Assembly (NCBI GenBank): GCA_903920405.1
Contig: CAIXMC010000287.1
Location: 1-7,824, forward strand
Reading direction: 5' to 3'
DNA length: 7,824 nt
From: an uncultured beta proteobacterium
GTDB lineage: Bacteria; Pseudomonadota; Gammaproteobacteria; Burkholderiales; Burkholderiaceae_C
Shown: piece by piece, positions 6,001 to 7,824 of the stretch
How positions within the stretch are numbered: position 1 is the stretch's first letter
Layout: every line of letters starts with the position of its first letter
Notes under the pieces: model-generated
Databases searched by the model: none
What the model was told of the DNA's origin: nothing
What the model saw: only the letters and a program-made list of their open reading frames with translations
Translations under genes and position numbers: made by a program

Positions 6001-7823
6001 ATGGGGACATTTACGATGGCACCATTGACACCTGCGGGCAAGTTCAATGTCGTAAAGCCGCCGGTAGCCGTCCCTGCGGTGATCACATCAAAGCTCTGAC
6101 CATTGAGCGTAAAGCCGTTGATGGGTGTGCTGTTGAGTGTGCCGTCCAGCGTTGCACTGCCAGTCACCGCCAGTACATCGTATTCTGAACCTGCTGATGC
6201 GCCACCGAGTTCCATATTGAGAACTGAGTTGGAGGCCAGTTGCAGATCACCATTGATGGTGAGCGTTCCTGCACCGTTTGTGCCGCCAGGGTTGATAGTG
6301 CCTTGGTTGATCAAACCTGATGCACCCGTACCAACATTGATCGTACCTAATCCTGAGAGCACACCATGATTGGTCACACCACTATTGAAATAGACTGATG
6401 CATATGGCTGTATCGTGGTGCTGGCGTTCAAAGTGCTTGCACCTGATACAGTCAAAGTTCCGCCTGCAAAAAGCAAGTTCTCATTGCTTAAAATCGAGCC
6501 TGCCTCAAAAGTTCCATAGGAAGCCGTCACGGTGTAATTACCCGCCGGACGGTCAATGACAACACTGTCACTGGCGGTGGGCAGGGCCTGATTAGTCCAG
6601 TTGCCTGGGCTATTCCAGTCGCCATCTGCATCTGGTAACCAGGCGTTCATGTGCGAAGGCAATGCGTTAGATGACAAGCTCAGCCAAACCACCCCCTCGT
6701 TGTGTTTCTCTATGTAGGGCGAACTCGCAGGGGTACTGACGTTTTCAAACACTCCGCTGACAACGCCCGCGCCCAGCACATTGAAAGATTCTGTTGCGCC
6801 TGGCTTATAGTCACCCGGTTGAGTAACATTCAAATTGCCGCCCAAGGTAGCCATACCGCTGACCATCAACTTATCGTGCTGTGTGCTGGGTACGATCCCT
6901 CCAACGTCAATGTTGATAGTGCCTGAATTGATCAGATTGCCAGTGATATTCAATTGACCCGCGCTACCTATGCCACCCGGGTTAATGGCACCCTGATTAA
7001 CCAAGGTTCCATCTGGCAGGTTAATAAAGCCACTGCCTTGAATCACACCACCCACGGGGTTGGTAAAACCTCCGTTGCGAATCAAGGTGCCGCTGGATGC
7101 CAGATTGATCGTGCCATTGTTTGCAAATGTCGTCGAATTGGGCGTTAGCGTACCTGCCACTGCACTTAGCATTCCGTTATTGATCAAGGTAGGGACTGTC
7201 ACCTCAAAAGTCTGCCCTTCAGTGTTGGCAATGATGCTGCCGTTGTTGGTAATGCTACCGAAGTCGCTGTAATAGTAGTACCGGGCAAGTGAACCATAAC
7301 CTTGCACTGTAATACCACTGTCAATTTGTAAAGAAACACCTGACGTGTAGTAGTAAGGCGAAAGATAACCGCCAGCGTTGTTGATGATGGCTATGCCAGT
7401 ACCACCTTGGATACCGATGTGTTGCAAGCCTGCGGTATTAAAGAACCAGGAGTCAGCGCCTTTATTTACTGTCGCGCCATCGGCCAGCATCAGACTATTG
7501 TTGATAAACAATGTACCGCTGGTGATGAGGGATTTGTGCGTGGCATCGCCCAGAGTGACACCGTCCAGAATGCCATTGTTGCTGTTGAGTGTGGGGGCGA
7601 CGGCATCGCTGCTCATGACCGTGCCGCCTTTGATGGTGCCAGTCAAACTGCTTAAACCACCCAGGCCAAATAAACCATTACTGCCAACATCCAGTGTGCT
7701 TCCAACGGCACTGTTGTCCAGTACACCTCCAAAATTGACCGTGGTATCCGTGGCTCTGGTCGAAACCAGTGGGCCTAAATTGGTTTTTAGTTCGGCAGTT
7801 GTGCCTGCAATGTTCAGGTTCAA
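1..7823 (-). CDS. Giant filamentous-haemagglutinin-type surface adhesin, internal fragment (both ends outside window)
   Basis: One minus-strand frame stays open for 2607 codons from 7823 to 3, with no in-frame stop seen in a full hand translation. Neither end is present: the sequence before 7823 must encode the N-terminus (expected signal peptide and, if this is a TpsA protein, a secretion domain), and the frame is still open at base 1. The translation is beta-strand repeats rich in Gly, Asn, Thr, Ser and Val, followed by GLUG motifs, an MBG-like stretch and YDG repeats. In known families this order marks very large secreted adhesins of proteobacteria that stay on the cell surface and mediate attachment or aggregation. 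The likely export route is two-partner secretion through a TpsB/ShlB-type outer-membrane pore, but no such gene is in view, and a type Va autotransporter is not excluded. No transmembrane segment, protease motif or toxin domain was seen. Adhesin class is well supported; ligand and secretion partner are unknown. Confidence 0.95.
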   Translation of the reverse strand, partial: MNLNIAGTTAELKTNLGPLVSTRATDTTVNFGGVLDNSAVGSTLDVGSNGLFGLGGLSSLTGTIKGGTVMSSDAVAPTLNSNNGILDGVTLGDATHKSLITSGTLFINNSLMLADGATVNKGADSWFFNTAGLQHIGIQGGTGIAIINNAGGYLSPYYYTSGVSLQIDSGITVQGYGSLARYYYYSDFGSITNNGSIIANTEGQTFEVTVPTLINNGMLSAVAGTLTPNSTTFANNGTINLASSGTLIRNGGFTNPVGGVIQGSGFINLPDGTLVNQGAINPGGIGSAGQLNITGNLINSGTINIDVGGIVPSTQHDKLMVSGMATLGGNLNVTQPGDYKPGATESFNVLGAGVVSGVFENVSTPASSPYIEKHNEGVVWLSLSSNALPSHMNAWLPDADGDWNSPGNWTNQALPTASDSVVIDRPAGNYTVTASYGTFEAGSILSNENLLFAGGTLTVSGASTLNASTTIQPYASVYFNSGVTNHGVLSGLGTINVGTGASGLINQGTINPGGTNGAGTLTINGDLQLASNSVLNMELGGASAGSEYDVLAVTGSATLDGTLNSTPINGFTLNGQSFDVITAGTATGGFTTLNLPAGVNGAIVNVPIYRLTHSDMTCTGVCWDGGAGTYAWEDANNWTGDALPTDTSLVQLNLVLGVDATLSSTRRIRGLDTAIGNNLTINPGGALTLNDPAVTSHLAGNLMLNGGSLLGNGCINSSGNLVMADGTMTLNGVNNISALAMMGGTLTGSGTVNVDGSFAQSGGVINTTGNLSIQQSSDILTVGKITANNISLRAPTLAITDDIQARYVNLSADNPITVDAGKKVIGWNDAGGWGDLNFYAYSPETPVVVGVDGLVDGAQISAYGGGGVFQSPYIGFNSSISLTVSSDLIVAGDVSLGLYAPTLTINGNVQARSLNLNADNPIQVAAGKTVKGFNGDAANPNGTISFAHYSFENPLVLSADNVADMSRIGGNRIFQASDMNFSSGSAVTMDAAPEGLNSIRLSAPQLTINRNIQANNVSLETDNPITVKAGVIVMGSNGDLGNPYGTIYFSPYTYNKLMVVGDGGWAGASDFSPLGTTKAFQASEMHFSSGSALEVNSALVGLQSIGLHAPDVTINDDVQAGYVSLNMDKLTVTTGKTVTGSNGDAINPRGTLAFSSYNNDKPLVLGVDGWIDTTRLTKLDGMGTFRASDVSFYSGNALIVDSVPAGLESMKFQAPTLTINDNLQAGTVYLYAQNTPLILSHNVTAGYLDIYAPAGLTNLATLSGSGYISVGTGTTGLNNQGTLNLGGTGAIGKLTMSGDLQLGADSVLNVDLGGIWSGESDLLDVSGNVTLAGTLNANLLPGYTPSNTDAIPFVLMRGAYSGTFTAENRPQHSSVGYGLNDGEAARMIFADGDIDVFTNKSGGLDWSDPANWSTGSLPVATDTALISVGYRWAVTHKTDATDTVAALTINDGNSLDVSAGSVTVLGTTTLEGSLTVSGAGTTTLNGALNGGLSGRLDVLGGSLNLGSEAWVRTLNMTGGSVSGAGSLDVNGYFDQTGGAIAMGGAVAIKQVEGDLSVGNIGGSSITLTAKGGGIGQWEMTALTTEGQLATQSATGTILNNTGNRVGGWIAFNSESGNMALSNLGALTLASVSNASGGVSVINAGSIWVTDSIAANGDVSLTATDINSNAATSVASYGGNISLDTQGTGGISFGNINTTSSGDAGSVTLFTPGFIKVGNIDARGFNGGNGGAVTITANGDFYDTSSVGSMAAQGSYNSTLGFLGNGGDIQIRTLHSLDVDGDIETNAAINIVSQGYLTQNPFDTCNDGCVRKSVISNAFSDSATNAGISLSGANVTLLDVSSYGDITVTAVDSIGTSNLSNIGSARINTGGGQVIFHAGGSIDLDNMASESGGWVDTTSWSHAGHVTMNADTGGITVADINAKGAFSYLSEGGHGGHVTLTAGQGISVNSIDTSGGEGGVNSDGMGYAGGNGGNVTVTANGDGDYISNLGVIRANGGSSTELTGSGGFIAVTAQHAIQLHGDISTNPTSSGATDSVVTLQTPGALSVYGTVSASAIEVSADTFTLGSGTWHQVAATLPAFAVNAFSILGGSFVRATGGDGSVLAPYQLADIYGVQGMGSMPDQSYRLANDVNASATVNWNAGAGFVPIGNLGTAFTGTFEGMNHTISGLVINRPTENNVGLFGHVTGSVIQDVGLVNISVNGSWNVGTLAGANGGDISGSYATGNVQDGDGSVVIGGTGGLVGYNSGTIQNSYADVGVAAVNSVYSEGGIGGLVGYNQGIITNTYAAGHVTGFAGNAVGGLVGKNTGTVNDSFWNTDTSGNSTSQGGTGLTSVQMMQFASFGSWGESIADNGDAGTVWRIYEGHTAPLLAGFMPVATLSNSSATYNGAIQTGEEYDRVMAASGRNVGSYTAYSTQQGYDIVGGDLTIDKAVITAINGMLAAHKIYDGTTSAEIDATRANFSGMVSGDNLEVTFASGSFGDKNVGTGKTVTITGLSLSGLDAGNYQIESTVTSTSADITAKSLTLASVTAANKTYDGSTSATVSGSALTGVIGSEDVSLSGLTGTFDTKNVGTAKTVTVNGGILAGTDAGNYQIASTAGTASADISAKS
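6..266 (-). repeat. YDG domain repeat 2, residues 2520-2606
   Basis: An 87-residue copy with SLTLASVTAANKTYDGSTS, the S-E-D-V-S-L step, F-D-T-K-N-V-G-T-A-K-T-V-T-V, T-D-A-G-N-Y-Q-I and the end S-A-D-I-S-A-K. It follows repeat 1 with no linker. Compared with repeat 1 it is a few residues shorter, mainly before the SGDNLEV-equivalent step. Confidence 0.92.
267..539 (-). repeat. YDG domain repeat 1, residues 2429-2519
   Basis: A 91-residue repeat with the signature HKIYDGTTSAEID, the SGDNLEV step, the F-G-D-K-N-V-G-T-G-K-T-V-T-I strand, L-D-A-G-N-Y-Q-I and the end S-A-D-I-T-A-K. These are the hallmarks of the YDG domain of filamentous-haemagglutinin-type proteins, an Ig-like beta-sandwich that usually occurs in tandem near the C-terminus as stalk or adhesive repeats. 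Its last ~70 bases are very similar to those of the next repeat. Confidence 0.92.
540..710 (-). other. MBG-like linker, residues 2372-2428
   Basis: Fifty-seven residues between the GLUG domain and the first YDG repeat, with ATYNGAIQTGEEYD near the start, N-V-G-S-Y-T-A-Y in the middle and G-D-L-T-I-D-K-A at the end. MBG and related Ig-like repeats of these adhesins share the A-T-Y-N-G..Q start, the N-x-G-x-Y-T step and the L-T-I-x-K-A end, usually over 70 to 90 residues. This copy is short, so it is either a small variant or a trimmed domain. The assignment is by resemblance only. Confidence 0.55.
711..1520 (-). other. GLUG domain region with five GLUG-type units, residues 2102-2371
   Basis: The lead-in LAPYQLADIYGVQGM and YRLANDVNAS, the step F-V-P-I-G, then TFEGMNHTISGLVINRP (2157-2173) are the usual opening of GLUG-containing adhesins. 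Five units follow, starting near residues 2178 (VGLFGHVTG), 2205 (VGTLAGANGG), 2238 (GGLVGYNSGTIQNSYA), 2270 (GGLVGYNQGIITNTYAAG) and 2298 (GGLVGKNTGTVNDSFWN), a spacing of 27 to 33 residues. The last three are canonical G-G-L-V-G motifs. The region ends with QGGTGLTSVQM (2324-2334) and W-R-I-Y-E-G-H-T-A-P-L-L, also standard for the family. GLUG motifs occur in secreted peptidases and large adhesins, and their exact role is unclear. Assignment is firm. Confidence 0.92.
1836..1922 (-). repeat. GGNGG glycine-rich repeat, copy 3, residues 1968-1996
   Basis: Reads GGNGGNVTVTANGDGDYIS and ends V-I-R-A-N-G-G. A weaker intermediate copy starts at residue 1931 as GGHGGHVTLTAGQGI, so the three lie about 200 and 37 residues apart rather than in strict tandem. 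Confidence 0.6.
2562..2651 (-). repeat. GGNGG glycine-rich repeat, copy 1, residues 1725-1754
   Basis: Reads NGGNGGAVTITANGDFYD and then a short turn to A-A-Q-G-S. It matches the copy at residues 1968-1996 through the N-G-G-N-G-G core and the T-A-N-G-D step. Such GG-x-GG turns followed by a V-T-x-T strand are typical of FHA-type shafts. Confidence 0.6.
3117..3284 (-). repeat. 56-residue duplicated block, copy after module C, residues 1514-1569
   Basis: It starts LNMTGGSVSGAG and ends S-I-T-L-T-A, aligning without gaps with residues 739-794. Where the first copy leads into the tandem array, this one continues into haemagglutinin-like beta-helix, so the tandem array appears to have been placed, or expanded, after only one of the two copies. 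The codons for A-M-G-G-A in this block contain a run of eight G on the coding strand. Confidence 0.7.
3191..3198 (-). repeat. G8 homopolymer tract within the coding strand
   Basis: Eight C on the plus strand read as eight G in the coding strand, spanning the codons ATG GGG GGG GCG (Met-Gly-Gly-Ala, in the 56-residue block after module C). The frame is intact in this sequence. Runs of this length can slip during replication, and in some surface-protein genes this switches expression on and off. Confidence 0.6.
3546..3998 (-). repeat. Composite module C: PATR-like repeat plus W-x4-NW-x4-LP motif, residues 1276-1426
   Basis: Third copy of the composite unit, on the far side of the tandem array from module B. 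It opens GLNNQGTLNLGG, continues with L-T-M-S-G-D-L-Q-L, L-N-V-D-L-G-G, D-L-L-D-V-S-G and closes with Y-S-G-T-F at residue 1364. The Trp motif reads WSDPANWSTGSLP with W1406, W1412 and L1417-P1418, then D1422 and an A-L-I strand. Start-to-Trp distance is 130 residues, as in module A. It has no counterpart of the C-x3-C pair of module B. Confidence 0.75.
4065..4190 (-). repeat. Tandem repeat unit 5, truncated, residues 1212-1253
   Basis: It opens FQAPTLTINDNLQAG as in the other units, then departs: the D-N-P-I block is only faintly kept (A-Q-N-T-P-L-I-L) and nothing after it matches. The sequence passes into L-D-I-Y-A-P and then the lead-in of module C. It reads as the broken end of the array. 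Confidence 0.7.
4191..4505 (-). repeat. Tandem repeat unit 4, residues 1107-1211
   Basis: A full copy with LHAPDVTIN, T-T-G-K-T-V-T-G, S-N-G-D-A-I-N-P-R-G-T, K-P-L-V-L-G-V-D-G, FRASDVSFYSGNA and A-G-L-E-S-M. The D-N-P-I block is eroded to D-K-L, two residues shorter. Its P-L-V-L-G-V-D-G resembles the V-V-V-G-V-D-G of unit 1 more than units 2 and 3. Confidence 0.8.
4506..4823 (-). repeat. Tandem repeat unit 3, residues 1001-1106
   Basis: A full copy with LSAPQLTIN, T-D-N-P-I-T-V, N-G-D-L-G-N-P-Y-G-T, FQASEMHFSSGSA and V-G-L-Q-S-I. The A-G-K lysine is replaced (A-G-V), and the P-L-V strand reads K-L-M-V-V. The extra residues relative to unit 2 lie just before F-Q-A-S. Confidence 0.8.
4824..5132 (-). 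repeat. Tandem repeat unit 2, residues 898-1000
   Basis: This is the best reference copy, with all conserved elements present: LYAPTLTING, A-D-N-P-I-Q-V, A-G-K-T-V-K-G, F-N-G-D, N-P-N-G-T, E-N-P-L-V-L, FQASDMNFSSGSA and E-G-L-N-S-I. It is 103 residues long, three shorter than units 1 and 3. Confidence 0.8.
5133..5450 (-). repeat. Tandem repeat unit 1 (divergent), residues 792-897
   Basis: It has the opening L-R-A-P-T-L, the Q-A step, and the D-N-P-I-T-V and A-G-K-K-V-I-G block. The N-G-D..N-P segment is replaced by a Gly/Trp-rich stretch (WNDAGGWGD), and the usual F-Q-A-S-D-M is replaced by FQSPYIGF. A G7 run on the coding strand lies within its Y-G-G-G-G-V-F codons. This edge copy is the most diverged of the full units. 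Confidence 0.75.
5222..5228 (-). repeat. G7 homopolymer tract within the coding strand
   Basis: Seven C on the plus strand read as seven G across the Gly-Gly-Gly-Val codons of tandem unit 1. Runs of six occur elsewhere in the gene (for example 2215-2220, 3109-3114, 5321-5326 and 5329-5334), so such tracts partly reflect the Gly-rich protein. Confidence 0.5.
5442..5609 (-). repeat. 56-residue duplicated block, copy after module B, residues 739-794
   Basis: The block starts LAMMGGTLTGSG and ends in N-I-S-L-R-A, where it overlaps the first three residues of the tandem array. It aligns without gaps over all 56 residues with residues 1514-1569. I count 23 identities by hand, mostly the Gly, Val, Phe, Gln and Ile positions that define the strands (M-x-G-G, F-x-Q-x-G-G-x-I, L-x-V-G-x-I). 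The conserved F-x-Q-x-G-G step resembles repeated strands in other filamentous adhesins. No specific function can be given. Confidence 0.7.
5451..5867 (-). other. Beta-rich segment leading into the tandem array, residues 653-791
   Basis: After the Trp motif of module B the sequence returns to scaffold-type strands such as LTINPGGALTLND and LMLNGGSLLGNG, with a lone cysteine at residue 714 (5684-5682). Its last 53 residues belong to the 56-residue block listed separately, which also occurs after module C. The distance from the LP of the Trp motif to that block is 96 residues here and 97 after module C, so the whole stretch looks like part of a larger duplicated unit. Confidence 0.6.
5868..6317 (-). 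repeat. Composite module B: PATR-like repeat plus W-x4-NW-x4-LP motif, residues 503-652
   Basis: Second copy of the composite unit. It opens GLINQGTINPGG and runs through L-T-I-N-G-D-L-Q-L, L-N-M-E-L-G-G, Y-D-V-L-A-V-T-G and closes with A-T-G-G-F near residue 590. The Trp motif reads WEDANNWTGDALP with W632, W638 and L643-P644. The start-to-Trp distance is 129 residues. Between the two parts lies a C-x3-C pair, C618 and C622, within TCTGVCWDGG, which modules A and C lack. The role of the module is inferred to be structural. Confidence 0.75.
6318..6551 (-). other. Beta-rich spacer between modules A and B, residues 425-502
   Basis: Seventy-eight residues of beta-strand sequence (A-G-G-T-L-T-V-S-G type steps, then L-S-G-L-G-T-I-N-V-G) link the Trp motif of module A to the start of module B. 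It resembles the general passenger scaffold and has no motif of its own. The closing steps before module B (LSGLGTINVGTGASGLINQ) have a counterpart before module C (TLSGSGYISVGTGTTGLNN), so the repeated unit probably begins about 15 residues upstream of the boundary given here. Confidence 0.6.
6552..7007 (-). repeat. Composite module A: PATR-like repeat plus W-x4-NW-x4-LP motif, residues 273-424
   Basis: First of three copies of a ~150-residue unit. The first part (273-359) begins TLVNQGAINPGG and continues through an L-N-I-x-G-N-L strand, a D-K-L-x-V-S-G strand and a closing G-V-V-S-G-V-F. It resembles the passenger-associated (PATR) or autotransporter-associated beta-strand repeats that sit in beta-helix passengers. 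About 40 residues later comes a compact tryptophan motif, WNSPGNWTNQALP, with W403, W409 and L414-P415, followed by an aspartate (D419) and a V-V-I strand. From memory, similar W..NW..P motifs recur in many giant secreted bacterial beta-proteins, where they are probably structural. The distance from the start of the unit to its first Trp is 130 residues, matching the other two copies almost exactly. Confidence 0.75.
7008..7823 (-). other. Beta-helix passenger repeats, residues 1-272
   Basis: This stretch reads as short strand-turn repeats with recurring N-N-G-T/S-I and N-x-G-x-I steps (for example SITNNGSI and FANNGTINL), the pattern of right-handed beta-helices in filamentous haemagglutinins and autotransporter passengers. 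It has no enzymatic motif. Two tyrosine clusters stand out, YYY at residues 157-159 (7355-7347) and YYYY at 182-185 (7280-7269), both next to small or polar residues and about 25 residues apart, which is near one or two helix turns. The first codon in the window is internal, so no start can be assigned. It runs directly into composite module A. Confidence 0.7.
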
Positions 7824-7824
7824 T

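Noticed and set aside
1..7824. Mobile element, phage genes, toxin domain, RNA gene, promoter or terminator
   Set aside because: No transposase, integrase, inverted-repeat ends, tRNA-like fold, nuclease motif or GC hairpin followed by a T-run was found on reading both strands, and the continuous adhesin frame leaves no intergenic space.

Overview
The whole window lies inside one very large protein gene read on the minus strand. A single reading frame runs without a stop from base 7823 down to base 3, giving 2607 complete codons plus two bases of the next. Neither the start nor the stop is in view, so the true protein is longer at both ends. The protein is rich in Gly, Asn, Thr, Ser and Val, nearly free of Cys, and built from short beta-strand repeats. 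Its domain order (beta-helix passenger repeats, then GLUG motifs, an MBG-like stretch and YDG repeats) is that of giant filamentous-haemagglutinin-type surface adhesins, usually exported by two-partner (type Vb) secretion. This points to a Gram-negative proteobacterium. A freshwater or soil betaproteobacterium is my best guess, from where this architecture is common and from the roughly balanced base composition; it is not proven.

Layout in protein order, from high to low coordinates (residue 1 = codon at 7823): beta-helix repeats (residues 1-272); composite module A (273-424); spacer (425-502); composite module B (503-652); a beta-rich segment ending in a 56-residue block (739-794); a tandem array of four full ~105-residue repeats plus one truncated copy (792-1253); composite module C (1276-1426); a second copy of the 56-residue block (1514-1569); a long haemagglutinin-like beta-helix with glycine-rich GGNGG repeats (1570-2101); a GLUG domain (2102-2371); an MBG-like linker (2372-2428); two complete YDG repeats (2429-2606); and the first bases of what is probably a third YDG repeat at the window edge.

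There is no second gene, RNA gene, mobile element, CRISPR array, promoter or terminator that I can support. The plus strand has many medium-length open frames, but all lie opposite the adhesin and look like its shadows. The most interesting content is internal to the protein: the 4.4-copy tandem repeat, which I cannot assign to a named family; a three-copy composite module with nearly invariant spacing around W-x4-N-W-x4-L-P; duplicated blocks flanking the tandem array, which suggest that modules were copied and inserted; two C-x3-C pairs in an otherwise almost Cys-free protein; and G tracts of 8 and 7 that could allow phase variation.
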